Assembly (NCBI GenBank): GCA_035539135.1
Contig: DATLJD010000014.1
Span: forward strand, 186,001 to 250,000
From: JABFWF01 sp035539135
GTDB lineage: Bacteria > Pseudomonadota > Gammaproteobacteria > Xanthomonadales > Xanthomonadaceae
DNA: 64,000 bases
Reading direction: 5' to 3'
The notes below the pieces were generated by a model. It was given only the letters and a program-made list of their open reading frames with translations. It ran no database searches and was not told the DNA's origin. Each line of letters begins with the position of its first letter. Position 1 is the stretch's first letter. This document shows, one piece after another, positions 28,611 to 36,837 of the stretch. The position numbers and the translations under genes are program-made.

Positions 28611-28620
28611 TTTAGTACCT
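28611..28620 (-). promoter_or_regulatory. Possible SOS half-site at the lexA start
   Basis: Reads TTTAGTACCT on the plus strand, abutting the lexA ATG. TTAGTAC resembles half-sites of SOS boxes reported in xanthomonads (from memory). No full palindrome is present. The rest of 28621-28796 holds no recognisable gene. Confidence 0.3.
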
Positions 28621-28796
28621 GCACGGGCGCACAACCTGAAGACGGAAGTGCCACTGAAGATTCAATGGCTTGCCCGTCTCATTGCATGCGATTGGCGAAG
28701 TGACGGATGCGCACCGCTCATGCCTGCGAGCCGCCATTCCCGGAGTGCCTGGAAAGAGTGCAGGCCTCGCCCGCGGCCATGCCGGCCGCAACGCCG

Positions 28797-29294
28797 CTAG
28801 GCGTCCTTGTTGTGCCGCCGCAGCAGGCGTTGCTTCTCGCGCGCCCAGTCGCGTTCCTTGCTGGCCTCGCGCTTGTCGTGCGCCTGCTTGCCCTTGGCCA
28901 GCGCGAGCTCGGCCTTGACCTTGTTGCCCTTCCAGTACAGCGCGGTGGGCACCAGCGTGTAGCCGTCGCGCTGCACGCGGCCGATCAGGGTGTCGATCTC
29001 GTTGCGGTGGAGCAGCAGCTTGCGGGTGCGGTGGGCGTCGGCGACGACGTGGGTCGAGGCCGAGATCAGCGGGGTGATCTGCGCGCCGAACAGGAACAGC
29101 TCGCCGTCGCGGATCACCGCGTAGCTTTCGCCGATGTTGGCGCGGCCGGCGCGGATCGCCTTGAGTTCCCAACCCTGCAGGGCCAGGCCCGCCTCGTAGC
29201 GTTGCTCGAGGTGGTATTCGTGGCGCGCACGCTTGTTCTGCGCGATCGTGCCGCCGCCGTTTGCCTTATCCTTGCCGGATTGCTTCTTCGCCAT
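28797..29294 (-). CDS. smpB: SsrA-binding protein SmpB
   Basis: Binds tmRNA and brings it to stalled ribosomes for trans-translation. The 165-residue product has the OB-fold core (IAQNKRARHEYHLEQRYEAGLALQGWELKAIR, with NIGESYAVIRDGELFLFG) and the basic C-terminal tail REASKERDWAREKQRLLRRH that enters the decoding centre. The start MAKKQSGKDK at 29294 is typical; the open frame upstream runs across the divergent ratA gene. No tmRNA gene is found next to it here. Confidence 0.96.
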   Translation of the reverse strand: MAKKQSGKDKANGGGTIAQNKRARHEYHLEQRYEAGLALQGWELKAIRAGRANIGESYAVIRDGELFLFGAQITPLISASTHVVADAHRTRKLLLHRNEIDTLIGRVQRDGYTLVPTALYWKGNKVKAELALAKGKQAHDKREASKERDWAREKQRLLRRHNKDA

Positions 29295-29346
29295 CGGCGC
29301 ATTGTCCCGGAACGGGACCCGGCGCGCGAGGGCGCCTCCAGCGGAC

Positions 29347-29781
29347 ATGCCCAGGATCCAGCGCAGCGCCCTCGTCGAACACTCCGCCGCGCGCATGTTC
29401 GCGCTGGTCGACGACATTCCCGCGTATCCGCGCCGGTTCGGTTGGTGCGAGCGGGCGCAGGTGCTGGAACGCGACGAGGGCCGGGTGGTCGCCCGCCTCG
29501 ACGTCGGTCTCGGCGGCCTGCGCACCTGGTTCACCACCGAAAACGCGCTGTCGCCGCCGCATCACATCGACATGCAGCTGCGCGACGGGCCGTTCAGGCG
29601 GTTGACGGGGCGCTGGCAGTTCCATGCCCTGGACGAATCGGCCTGCAAGGTCACCCTGACCCTTGACTTCGAGCCGCAGAGCCGCCTGCTGCTGCCCGCG
29701 CTGACCCTCGGCATGCAGGGCCTGGCCGACCGCATGGTCAACGACTTCGTGCGCGTTGCAGACGGCCTCGGGGCGAAGTGA
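29347..29781 (+). CDS. ratA: RatA/COQ10-family START-like protein
   Basis: A small START/SRPBCC-fold protein of the family that includes yeast Coq10, which helps ubiquinone function, and E. coli RatA. The 144-residue product begins MPRIQRSALVEHSAARMFALVDDIPAYPRR, the conserved family start, and ends with a helix ALTLGMQGLADRMVNDFVRVADGL. RatA has been described as a ribosome anti-association toxin, but the ubiquinone-binding role is more widely supported. It diverges from smpB and overlaps rnfH, the usual smpB-ratA-rnfH neighbourhood. Confidence 0.9.
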   Translation: MPRIQRSALVEHSAARMFALVDDIPAYPRRFGWCERAQVLERDEGRVVARLDVGLGGLRTWFTTENALSPPHHIDMQLRDGPFRRLTGRWQFHALDESACKVTLTLDFEPQSRLLLPALTLGMQGLADRMVNDFVRVADGLGAK

Positions 29782-30044
29782 TGCGGGTGCAGGTCGTGCT
29801 GGCCTGGCCGCGACGCCACCAGGCGGTGGAACTCGAACTGCCTGACGGCGCGCGCGTGGCCGACGCGCTCGCCGCCTGCGGGTTGCCGCTGGACGGGATC
29901 GCCGGGCAGGCGGTGTTCGGCGAACGGGTGGAGGCGGACGCGGTGCTGCGCGACGGCGACCGCGTGGAGCTGCTGCGCCCGTTGCGCGCCGACCCCAAGG
30001 ACGCCCGCCGCCGGCGCGCCGCGCTGCAGCGCTCGCGCGGCTAG
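29781..30044 (+). CDS. rnfH: RnfH family ubiquitin-like protein
   Basis: An 87-residue ubiquitin-fold protein of the RnfH/UPF0125 family, function unclear. MRVQVVLAWPRRHQAVELELPDGARVADALAACG and QAVFGERVEADAVLRDGDRVELLRPL are the family signature, and a basic tail DPKDARRRRAALQ follows. The ATG at 29781 shares its first base with the ratA stop; a GTG at 29778 is also possible and would overlap by four bases. Despite its genetic proximity to ratA there is no evidence of an antitoxin role. It is terminated by the hairpin at 30057-30079. Confidence 0.88.
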   Translation: MRVQVVLAWPRRHQAVELELPDGARVADALAACGLPLDGIAGQAVFGERVEADAVLRDGDRVELLRPLRADPKDARRRRAALQRSRG

Positions 30045-30056
30045 GCCGCACACGAA

Positions 30057-30079
30057 AACGCCCGGCAGCGCCGGGCGTT
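30057..30079. terminator. Bidirectional terminator between rnfH and bamE
   Basis: Perfect 10-bp stem AACGCCCGGC/GCCGGGCGTT with an AGC loop, flanked by AAAA on the left. It serves rnfH (plus) and bamE (minus), 12 and 20 bases from their stops. Confidence 0.85.
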
Positions 30080-30099
30080 CCGCGTCGCGACCGTACGGA

Positions 30100-30483
30100 T
30101 CAGCGGCCCTTCTTCTTGTCCTTGGCGATGTTGCCGAAGCGGGCCATGCGCTTGGCCAGCTCGTTGTCCTGTTCGGCGAAATATTCGCCTTCCCACTTCG
30201 CCAGCGCGTCGTTCTCGAACCACAGGGTCAGGTTCTTGACCCGGGTGGTGCCGCGGCGGTTGGTGCGCTCGCTGGCGGTGTAGTCCCAGCGGTCGTGGTG
30301 GAAGGGATCCTGGATCGAGGGCGAGCCGAGCAGGGCTTCCACCTGCTGCTTGCTCATGCCGGCCTGCAGCTGGTCGGCGGCGCTCTTTTCGATCAGGTTG
30401 CCCTGGTAGATCGGCTGCTTGTACAGGATGCCGCAGCCGGTGGTGGCGGCGGCGAGTGCGGCAACGAGCAGGAGCTTGCGCAT
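30100..30483 (-). CDS. bamE: Outer membrane assembly lipoprotein BamE
   Basis: Lipoprotein subunit of the BAM complex that inserts beta-barrels in the outer membrane. The 127-residue product has a lipobox ending in C17 (ATTGC), then YKQPIYQGNL, GMSKQQVEALLGSPSIQDPF, RWDYTA and LTLWFENDALAKWEG, all BamE signature segments. The tail is basic (KDKKKGR). The ATG at 30483 gives a proper lipoprotein signal. It diverges from fur, the conserved bamE-fur pairing of many gammaproteobacteria. Confidence 0.95.
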   Translation of the reverse strand: MRKLLLVAALAAATTGCGILYKQPIYQGNLIEKSAADQLQAGMSKQQVEALLGSPSIQDPFHHDRWDYTASERTNRRGTTRVKNLTLWFENDALAKWEGEYFAEQDNELAKRMARFGNIAKDKKKGR

Positions 30484-30599
30484 CGGGGGCTCGGCGGGAA
30501 AGGGGTCGTGAAAACGGGCCCGATGATACACTGCCGGTTGGCGGGCCTGCGGCGTTTTTTTTGCCCCGGGCCGAAAGACGATGCAAGCGGAGCGCGAGC

Positions 30600-31004
30600 A
30601 TGGAAACCCACCACGACCTGCGCCGGGCCGGGCTGAAAGTCACCCATCCGCGCATGCGCATCCTCCAGTTGCTCGAGCAGATCAGGCCCCGGCACATGAC
30701 CGCCGAGGACATCTACCGGCACCTGCTCGAGCAGGGCGACGAGATCGGGCTGGCGACGGTGTACCGGGTGCTGACCCAGTTCGAGGCGGCGGGGCTGGTG
30801 CTCAAGCACAACTTCGAGGGCGGGCACGCGGTCTACGAGCTCGACCGCGGCGAGCACCACGACCACATGGTGGACGTGGACACCGGCAAGGTGATCGAGT
30901 TCCACAGCGACGAGATCGAGGAGCTGCAGCACCGGATCGCCGAGCAGCACGGCTACCGGATCGAGGACCACGCGCTGGTCCTGTACGTGCGCAAGAAGCG
31001 CTGA
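30600..31004 (+). CDS. fur: Ferric uptake regulator Fur
   Basis: Iron-responsive repressor of iron acquisition genes. The 134-residue product has the winged-HTH N-terminal domain (THPRMRILQLLEQ, AEDIYRHLLEQGDEIGLATVYRVLTQFEAAGLV) and the dimerisation/metal domain with GEHHDHMVDVDTGKVIEFHSDEIEEL. The CxxC zinc pair of E. coli Fur is absent (MVDVDTG instead), as in Pseudomonas and Xanthomonas Fur. A -10-like TACACT lies at 30527-30532 in the shared promoter region with bamE. Overall length and start METHHDLRRAGLKVTHPRM are typical. Confidence 0.96.
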   Translation: METHHDLRRAGLKVTHPRMRILQLLEQIRPRHMTAEDIYRHLLEQGDEIGLATVYRVLTQFEAAGLVLKHNFEGGHAVYELDRGEHHDHMVDVDTGKVIEFHSDEIEELQHRIAEQHGYRIEDHALVLYVRKKR

Positions 31005-31028
31005 CGCGCCCGGCCGGCGCGCCGCCGG

Positions 31029-31838
31029 CTACTTCTCGACGAACGCGCGCTCGAACACGTACTGCCCCGGCACGCCGATGCGCGGCGCGGCGGCGAAACC
31101 GCGGCCGTCCAGCAACGCGCGGAAATCGGCCAGCATCTGCGGGCTGCCGCAGACCATCGCGCGGTCGTGCTCCGGGTCCAGCGGCTCGATCCCGAGCTGC
31201 TCCATCATCCGCCCGCTGGCCATCAGTTCGGTCAGCCGTCCGCGCTGGTCGCGGCCGGCGAATTCGAACGGTTCGCGGGTCACCGCCGGGTAGTACAGCA
31301 GCTGGCGGGCGACCTGCTCGCCGAGGTATTCGTGCCGGGGCAGTTCGTTGGCGATGTAGTCGCGGTAGGCGAGGTCGCCCGCGTGGCGCACGCCGTGGCA
31401 GACGATCACCCGCTGGAAGCGCTCGTAGGTGGCCGGGTCCTTGACGATCGCCAGCCACGGCGCGAGCCCGGTGCCGGTGCCGAGCAGGTACAGGTTGCGC
31501 CCCGGGTGCAGGTCGCTGATCAGCAGGGTGCCGGTCGGCTTGCGCCCGATCAGCACGCTGTCGCCCGGCTGGACATGGCGCAGGCGCGAGGTCAGCGGGC
31601 CGTTCGGCACCTTGATGCTGAAGAACTCGAGCTGCTCCTCCCAGTTCGCGCTGGCGATGGAGTACGCGCGCATCAGCGGGCGCGTCGTGCCGTCCGCCTG
31701 CGGGACGTCCAGTCCGATCATCACGAACTGGCCGTTGTCGAAGCGGAAGCCGTCGTCGCGGGTGGTGGTGAAGCTGAAGTAGTCGTCCGTCCAGTGACGG
31801 ACGTCCAGCACGGTTTCGGTGCCGAAGGCGGAGGACAT
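31029..31838 (-). CDS. fpr: Ferredoxin--NADP(+) reductase
   Basis: FAD enzyme moving electrons between NADPH and ferredoxin/flavodoxin, often for oxidative-stress defence and Fe-S repair. The 269-residue product has the FAD motif R57-A-Y-S, GxGTGLAPWLAIV for NADP, and the C-terminal VFERAFVEK that ends on the flavin as in Azotobacter/Pseudomonas-type Fpr. A minus-strand -10-like TAAAAT at 31873-31868 lies 29 bases before the ATG. It converges on fur, 24 bases apart. Confidence 0.95.
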   Translation of the reverse strand: MSSAFGTETVLDVRHWTDDYFSFTTTRDDGFRFDNGQFVMIGLDVPQADGTTRPLMRAYSIASANWEEQLEFFSIKVPNGPLTSRLRHVQPGDSVLIGRKPTGTLLISDLHPGRNLYLLGTGTGLAPWLAIVKDPATYERFQRVIVCHGVRHAGDLAYRDYIANELPRHEYLGEQVARQLLYYPAVTREPFEFAGRDQRGRLTELMASGRMMEQLGIEPLDPEHDRAMVCGSPQMLADFRALLDGRGFAAAPRIGVPGQYVFERAFVEK

Positions 31839-31867
31839 GGGGAAGGTGGGGGCGCAGCGAAGCGCCC

Positions 31868-31873
31868 ATTTTA
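31868..31873 (-). promoter_or_regulatory. -10-like TAAAAT of fpr
   Basis: TAAAAT on the minus strand, 29 bases before the fpr ATG. The stretch between fpr and the upstream kinase gene is only 67 bases. Confidence 0.35.
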
Positions 31874-31905
31874 AGGCAGCCGCGCCGCGCGTGCCGCACG
31901 GGGCC

Positions 31906-33579
31906 TCAGCGCGGGCCGGGTTCCTCGCGCGGGCGCGCCTTGCGGTCGCCGAGCAGCGCGCTGAGCACGATCGCGATCCCCAGCCCGCTGCCGATCAGGA
32001 ACAGCACCAGCGCGATCGCCGGATAGCCGAACAGGGTGGTCTTCGCGTCCACCCGCATCATCAGCGCCGAGGCCAGGATCAGCGCCGCGGTCACCAGTCC
32101 CGCGGCGATCCGGTTGGCGATCTTCTGCAGGCTTTCCATCAGGTGCGATTCCTCCAGCCCGGTCATGCGCACCTGCAGGCGGTTCTCCGACAGCAGCGAC
32201 AGCAGGTCGGACACCTTGCGTGGGGCCTCGCGCAGCAGCGCCTGCACCTCGATCGCCTCGCCGGCGAGGTTCGAGGGCGACAGCGAGCGGCGCAGGCGCT
32301 GGCGCATCACGTGCTCGAGGTGGTCCTCGACGATGCACTTCATGTCCACGTCCGGATCCAGCAGCGCGGCGACCCGTTCCAGGTTGAGCAGGGTCTTGCC
32401 GAGCAGGCTCAGTTCCGGCGGCGTGCGCAGGCCGCAGGCGGTGGAAACCCGTACCAGCTCCAGCATCAGCCGCCCCTCCGAGCGCCCGTGCTGGCTGGCG
32501 TGCGCGGCGTAGCGCGCGACCATGTGGCCGATCTCGCGGACGAAGCGTTCGCCGTCGAAATCCTCGAGCCGGGTGCCGAGGTCGATCGCCTCGTTGGCGA
32601 CTTCCTCGCCGCGCCCGTCCACCGCCGCGAACAACAGCTTGAGCAGGCGCTCGCGCTGCTTGGGCGGCACGTGCGCGACCATGCCGAGGTCGAACAACGC
32701 CAGCCGGCCATCGGCGGTGACCAGCAGGTTGCCGGGGTGCGGGTCGGCGTGGATCTCGCCGTAGACGAAGACCTGGTCGAGGTAGCCGCGCATCAGCGCC
32801 GAGGCCAGGCCGTCGAGCTTCTGCTCGGTGCGACGCAGGCCGCTCAGTTCGGTGACCTTGGTGCCGACCACGAGCTCCATGGTCAGCACGCGGCTGCGGG
32901 TGTAGTCCCAGATCGGCGCCGGCACGTACAGCTCCGGGTATTCGCGGAAGTGCACGCCGAAGCGCACCAGGTTCTCGGCCTCGGCGTGGTAGTCCAGTTC
33001 CGCCAGCAACGTCTTCCGGAACTCGTGCACCCAGTCGGCGAAGCGCACGCGGCGGCCGAGGTCGGTCAGCTGGTCGGCGCGGCCGGCGAGGCTGGCGAGC
33101 GCGTCGAGGTCGGCGCGGATCGACTCCGCGACCCCCGGCCGCTGGACCTTGACCGCGACGTCGCGTCCGCTGCGCAGCGTCGCCCGGTGCACCTGCGCCA
33201 GCGACGCGCAGCCCAGCGGCACTTCGTCGAAGCTGGCGAAGGCCTTGCTCAGGCGTACGCCGAGTTCGTCCTCGACCACCGCGCGCACGGCCTCGAACGG
33301 GATCGGCGCGACTTCGTCCTGCATGCGCTCGAGCGCGGCGAGGTAGGACGCGGGCACCATGTCCGGCCGGGTGGACAAGGCCTGTCCGATCTTGACGAAG
33401 GCGGGGCCCAGCGCCTCCAGGTCGTTGACGAATTCCTCGGGCTTGCCCTCCGTCGCCGGCGCCTGCTCCGGGTCAGCGGCGTCGAGGTCGAGTCCGGTGA
33501 ACACGCCCGCGCTGCGGTACTTCAGCAGGAAGCGAAGGATCTGCGCGGTGCGGGCAAGGCCGCTGCTGGGTTCGGTCAT
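31906..33579 (-). CDS. UbiB/ABC1 family atypical kinase
   Basis: Atypical protein kinase-like ATPase of the UbiB/ADCK family, members of which support ubiquinone synthesis. The 557-residue product has the diagnostic KxGQ motif (KIGQ at 63-66), an Ala-rich loop in place of a P-loop (LGCASLAQVHRA), HADPHPGN as catalytic loop and LFDLGM as metal-binding motif, then two C-terminal membrane helices (about 505-547). No ubiE or ubiJ lies beside it, so it may be a UbiB paralogue (AarF type). It diverges from the DUF488 gene. Confidence 0.87.
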   Translation of the reverse strand: MTEPSSGLARTAQILRFLLKYRSAGVFTGLDLDAADPEQAPATEGKPEEFVNDLEALGPAFVKIGQALSTRPDMVPASYLAALERMQDEVAPIPFEAVRAVVEDELGVRLSKAFASFDEVPLGCASLAQVHRATLRSGRDVAVKVQRPGVAESIRADLDALASLAGRADQLTDLGRRVRFADWVHEFRKTLLAELDYHAEAENLVRFGVHFREYPELYVPAPIWDYTRSRVLTMELVVGTKVTELSGLRRTEQKLDGLASALMRGYLDQVFVYGEIHADPHPGNLLVTADGRLALFDLGMVAHVPPKQRERLLKLLFAAVDGRGEEVANEAIDLGTRLEDFDGERFVREIGHMVARYAAHASQHGRSEGRLMLELVRVSTACGLRTPPELSLLGKTLLNLERVAALLDPDVDMKCIVEDHLEHVMRQRLRRSLSPSNLAGEAIEVQALLREAPRKVSDLLSLLSENRLQVRMTGLEESHLMESLQKIANRIAAGLVTAALILASALMMRVDAKTTLFGYPAIALVLFLIGSGLGIAIVLSALLGDRKARPREEPGPR

Positions 33580-33662
33580 GGCGCTGCTCGGCCCTCGGAG
33601 GCCTGCAGCCTAGCGACGGGCCCGTCAACGCCGCTTCATCCGCATGCCGGCACGATGGCGGC

Positions 33663-34208
33663 ATGAATGCGCCCGCCGGCACGCTGTGGACGATCGGACA
33701 TTCCACCCGGCCGTGGCCGGACTTCGTCGCGCTGCTGCGGGAGGCGGGGATCACCTGCCTGGTGGACGTCCGCCGCTTCGCGGGTTCGCGGCGCAATCCG
33801 CAGTATTCGCCGGTGGCGATGGGCGAGGCGCTGCCGCAGGCCGGCATCGAGTACCGGCCGATGCCCGAGTTCGGCGGCCGGCGCGCGCCGCAGCCGGATT
33901 CCCCCAACGGGGCGTGGCGGGTGGCGGCTTTCCGCGGCTATGCCGACCACATGGCCAGCGCGGAATTCGAGCTCGCGCGCGCGCGCCTGATGCGGCGGGC
34001 GGAGGCGGAGCGTTGCGCGGTGATGTGCGCCGAGGCGGTGTGGTGGCGCTGCCACCGGCGGCTGATCGCCGACGATTTCACCGCGCGCGGCTGGCGGGTC
34101 CTGCACCTGCTGACGCCCGGCCGCGCCGAGCCGCACCCGCTCAACCCCGCGGCGCGGATGATCGACGGCGTGCTGCGCTATCCGCCGGAGCAGCAGCGGC
34201 TGCTGTGA
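33663..34208 (+). CDS. DUF488 domain protein
   Basis: A 181-residue member of DUF488, a family of unknown function. The signature is seen: TIGHSTRPWPDFVALLREAGITCLVDVR, the YRPMPEFGG segment and a cysteine-containing CAVMCAE..WWRCHRRLIA near residues 119-137. The CxxxC plus C-HRR pattern has led others to suggest nucleotide or metal binding, but no activity is established. The ATG at 33663 opens the conserved N-terminus. It diverges from the ABC1 kinase and converges on aguB; the 88 bp to aguB's end holds nothing I can name. Confidence 0.82.
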   Translation: MNAPAGTLWTIGHSTRPWPDFVALLREAGITCLVDVRRFAGSRRNPQYSPVAMGEALPQAGIEYRPMPEFGGRRAPQPDSPNGAWRVAAFRGYADHMASAEFELARARLMRRAEAERCAVMCAEAVWWRCHRRLIADDFTARGWRVLHLLTPGRAEPHPLNPAARMIDGVLRYPPEQQRLL

Positions 34209-34296
34209 CCGGATCGCGCTCAGGCCAGGCCGAACGGCAGGTTGGGCGGGGACACCACGCGCGCGCCGACGCGGTCGCCGCGCAGGAAGCGCCCGC

Positions 34297-35184
34297 TCAA
34301 TCGCGATAGCGCCGCAACAGGTCGCCGTAGGCGTCGATCCGGCGGTCGCGCAGGAACGGCCAGATCCGGCGCACGTCCTCGCTGCGGCGCAGGTCGACTT
34401 CCGCCAGCACCAGCTCCGGTGCTTCCCCGGCCCTGGCCAGGAATTCGCCCTGCGGGCCGAGCACGTGGCTGGTGCCCCAGAAGTCGATGCCGCTGTTGCC
34501 GATCGGCGAGGGCTCGTGGCCGACCCGGTTGCACGACAGCACCGGCAGGCCGTTGGCGACCGCGTGCCCGCGATGGCTGAGGATCCAGGCCTCGCGCTGG
34601 CGTTCCTTCTCGGCCCGGTCGTCGTTCGGGTCCCAGCCGATCGCGGTCGGATACAGCAGCAGCTCGGCACCGGCCAGCGCCATCAGGCGCGCGGCTTCCG
34701 GATACCACTGGTCCCAGCACACCAGCACGCCGAGACGGCCGACCGAGGTGTCGATCGGGTGGAAGCCGAGGTCGCCCGGGGTGAAGTAGAACTTCTCGTT
34801 GAAGCCAGGATCGTCCGGGATGTGCATCTTGCGGTACTTGCCGGCGATCGCGCCGTCGCGCTCCAGCACCACCGCGGTGTTGTGGTAAAGACCGGCGCCG
34901 CGGCGCTCGAACAGCGAGGCGACGATCACCACGCCGTGCCGCTTCGCCAGCGCGCCCAGGCGCTCGGTGGTCGGGCCGGGGATCGGCTCGGCCAGCTCGA
35001 ACTCGCACACGTTCTGGTGCTGGCAGAAGTACGCGCCGTTGTGCAGCTCCTGCAGCAGCACCAGGCGCGCACCCTGCGCCGCGGCGGCGGCGACGCGTTC
35101 CTCGATCACGGCGAGGTTCGCCTCCGCGCTGCCGTGGTTGCGCTCCTGCACGAGGGCGACGGGAAGGGTGGCGTTCTTGTTCAT
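34297..35184 (-). CDS. aguB: N-carbamoylputrescine amidase
   Basis: Carbon-nitrogen hydrolase converting N-carbamoylputrescine to putrescine, CO2 and ammonia: last step of the agmatine route. The 295-residue product has the nitrilase catalytic triad E46 (LLQELHNG), K119 (YRKMHIPDD) and C156 (VLVCWDQWYPEA), with the downstream ERQREAW and GNSGIDFWGTSHV of this branch. It lies 118 bases after aguA in the same direction with its own -10-like TAGAAT at 35217-35212, so it may be transcribed independently as well. Confidence 0.95.
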   Translation of the reverse strand: MNKNATLPVALVQERNHGSAEANLAVIEERVAAAAAQGARLVLLQELHNGAYFCQHQNVCEFELAEPIPGPTTERLGALAKRHGVVIVASLFERRGAGLYHNTAVVLERDGAIAGKYRKMHIPDDPGFNEKFYFTPGDLGFHPIDTSVGRLGVLVCWDQWYPEAARLMALAGAELLLYPTAIGWDPNDDRAEKERQREAWILSHRGHAVANGLPVLSCNRVGHEPSPIGNSGIDFWGTSHVLGPQGEFLARAGEAPELVLAEVDLRRSEDVRRIWPFLRDRRIDAYGDLLRRYRD

Positions 35185-35211
35185 CGCACGGGCTCCGCGG
35201 GCAAGCGCGGC

Positions 35212-35217
35212 ATTCTA
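35212..35217 (-). promoter_or_regulatory. -10-like TAGAAT of aguB
   Basis: Minus-strand TAGAAT, 27 bases before the aguB ATG, inside the aguA-aguB gap. The rest of the gap (35185-35302) shows no gene or clear terminator. Confidence 0.4.
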
Positions 35218-35302
35218 GGTCACCGCCGCTGAAGCGCGCGGCAGCCGCGACGCCGGCATTCCCGGAGGATGTGGAGCGCGGTGCCGGACGCGCCCCGCAA
35301 CC

Positions 35303-36337
35303 TCAGTCCACCAGCCCTTGCGGCAACTGCATGGTGATGCAGTGCAGGCTGCCGTTCTGCCAGATCAGCGGGCGGCACGGCACCTGCACGATCTCGCGAC
35401 CGGGAAAGGCTTCCGCCAGCACGCTCGCCGCGCGCGCGTCGGCAGGATCGTCGTACGCCGGCATCAGCACCGCGCCGTTGACGATCAGGAAGTTGGCGTA
35501 GGACGCCGCCAGGCGGCGGCCGGCGTCGTGGATCGGCCGTGGCCAGGGCAGCGGGAACAGCCGGTAAGGCTTGCCGGCGCGGGTGCGCAGGTCCGCCATT
35601 TCGGCGGCCATCGCCTGCAACTCGGCGTAGTGCGGATCGGCGGGATCGTCGCAGTCCTGGAACACGATCGCGTCCTCGCCGGCGAAGCGGGCGAGGGTGT
35701 CGACGTGGGCGTCGGTGTCGTCGCCCTCGAGGTAGCCGTGGTCCAGCCACAGCACCCGGTCCTGGCGCAGCCAGCCGGCGAGGCGGGCGGACAGCGTGTC
35801 CCGGTCCAGGTCCGGGTGGCGCTCGTGCAGGCAGCGCCAGGTGGTCAGCAGGGTACCCGCGCCGTCGGTTTCGATCGCACCACCTTCCAACGCGAAATCA
35901 ATGGCTTGCCGATCACTCTTGAGAAAAGCTCCAGCTTCGCCCAGGTGCTGGACCAAGGCGTCGTCCTGGCTGGCCTCGAACTTGCCGCCCCAGCCGGTGA
36001 AGCGGAAATCGAGCAACCGGAAGCCATCGCCGTCGCGCAAGGTCAGCGGTCCCGAATCGCGCAGCCAGGTGTCGTCGTAGGGCGCGTGCACGAAGCGCAC
36101 GCGGTCCATGTCGACCCGGTTCGAGCGCAGCCGGGCCTCGGCGTACGTCTGCAGGTCGTCGTCGGCAACGACGATCACGACGTCCTCGAAGCGGGTGATC
36201 GCGGCGACCAGGGCGACGTAGGTCTCCTCGACCTCGCCCAGGCGCTCGGCCCAGTCGGTGTCGGCGTGCGGCCAGGCGATCAGGACCGCCGATTGCGGTT
36301 CCCATTCGGCGGGAAAGCGGAGCGTGGTGGGGGGCAT
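35303..36337 (-). CDS. aguA: Agmatine deiminase
   Basis: Converts agmatine to N-carbamoylputrescine and ammonia, feeding aguB. The 344-residue guanidino-modifying enzyme has the substrate-binding DDTWLRDSGP, a GGAIETDG segment with the catalytic Glu, LDHGYLEGDDTDAHVD, and the nucleophile C333 in NGSLHCITMQ, with expected spacing near the C-terminus. The ATG at 36337 yields MPPTTLRFPAEWEPQSAVLIAWP, the normal family start. Its promoter box appears to sit in the loop of the preceding gene's terminator (36359-36382). Confidence 0.95.
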   Translation of the reverse strand: MPPTTLRFPAEWEPQSAVLIAWPHADTDWAERLGEVEETYVALVAAITRFEDVVIVVADDDLQTYAEARLRSNRVDMDRVRFVHAPYDDTWLRDSGPLTLRDGDGFRLLDFRFTGWGGKFEASQDDALVQHLGEAGAFLKSDRQAIDFALEGGAIETDGAGTLLTTWRCLHERHPDLDRDTLSARLAGWLRQDRVLWLDHGYLEGDDTDAHVDTLARFAGEDAIVFQDCDDPADPHYAELQAMAAEMADLRTRAGKPYRLFPLPWPRPIHDAGRRLAASYANFLIVNGAVLMPAYDDPADARAASVLAEAFPGREIVQVPCRPLIWQNGSLHCITMQLPQGLVD

Positions 36338-36358
36338 CGGCGACGTCGCGAACGAAAA

Positions 36359-36382
36359 GCGGCGGGCATTCTAGCCCGCCGC
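36359..36382 (-). terminator. Terminator hairpin whose loop is a TAGAAT box
   Basis: On the minus strand: 9-bp stem GCGGCGGGC/GCCCGCCGC, loop exactly TAGAAT (36373-36368), then TTTTCGTT. It sits 46 bases after the upstream small gene's stop and about 30 bases before the aguA ATG, so it can both end that gene and hold the aguA -10. Confidence 0.65.
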
Positions 36383-36428
36383 GTGTCGGCGACAGTCGGT
36401 CCGGGCCGAGCGGCGCGGATGCCGGTGG

Positions 36429-36764
36429 TCAGCGCACCGCCGGCTTCGGCCCCACCTCGTCCTCGCCCGCCTTGTTCGCCACCGCGTCGATCACGCGGTT
36501 CTTCTCGAAGTAGACGGTGAAGGCGGGATAGCTCCAGCGGTTGATCGTGGGCCAGGCGCGCTTCTGGCCGCCGCGCGGTTCGAGGCGGCTGGCGGGGGCG
36601 CCGAAGCGTGCCTCGACCTGGGCCATGGTCATGCCGCGCGCGGGCAGGGTCATCGACTGCTCTTCCTGGACCCGCTGCACCAGCAGGGTGTCGGCGGAGG
36701 CCGCGGCGCTGGCGGCGGTGGCGAGCAGGGCGAGCAGGACGACGGACGTGGTGCGCAGCTTCAT
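36429..36764 (-). CDS. Small exported protein with BamE-like domain
   Basis: Function unknown. The 111-residue product has a signal peptide (MKLRTTSVVLLALLATAASA, cleaved near ASA) but no lipobox cysteine. Its body reads GMTMAQVEARFGAPASRLEP, then WSYPAFTVYFEKNRVIDAV, which has the same layout as BamE (G-M-S/T-x-x-Q-V-E-x-x-x-G-x-P, then aromatic strand, then F-E-x-x-x-V). That suggests a BamE/BLIP-like fold in the periplasm; the match is my reading by eye. The ATG at 36764 has a GGAGG site upstream. It ends at the TAGAAT-loop terminator. Confidence 0.7.
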   Translation of the reverse strand: MKLRTTSVVLLALLATAASAAASADTLLVQRVQEEQSMTLPARGMTMAQVEARFGAPASRLEPRGGQKRAWPTINRWSYPAFTVYFEKNRVIDAVANKAGEDEVGPKPAVR

Positions 36765-36837
36765 GGCGGGCCTCCCCGGTAGGTCGGCCGATTGTAAGCA
36801 CAGAGCGCGCGCGCGGGCGCGCCACTCCGGAAAACGC

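Noticed and set aside
28621..28796. tmRNA or other small RNA gene next to smpB
   Set aside because: No tRNA-like ends, tag frame or terminator could be recognised in this stretch.
29347..30044. RatA-RnfH as a toxin-antitoxin module
   Set aside because: Names overlap with a reported toxin, but the pair is conserved housekeeping (COQ10-like and UPF0125), with no toxin evidence in the sequence.
34220..34296. Possible C-terminal gene fragment on the minus strand downstream of aguB
   Set aside because: Reads as a plausible peptide but belongs to a shadow frame of aguB and has no start of its own.
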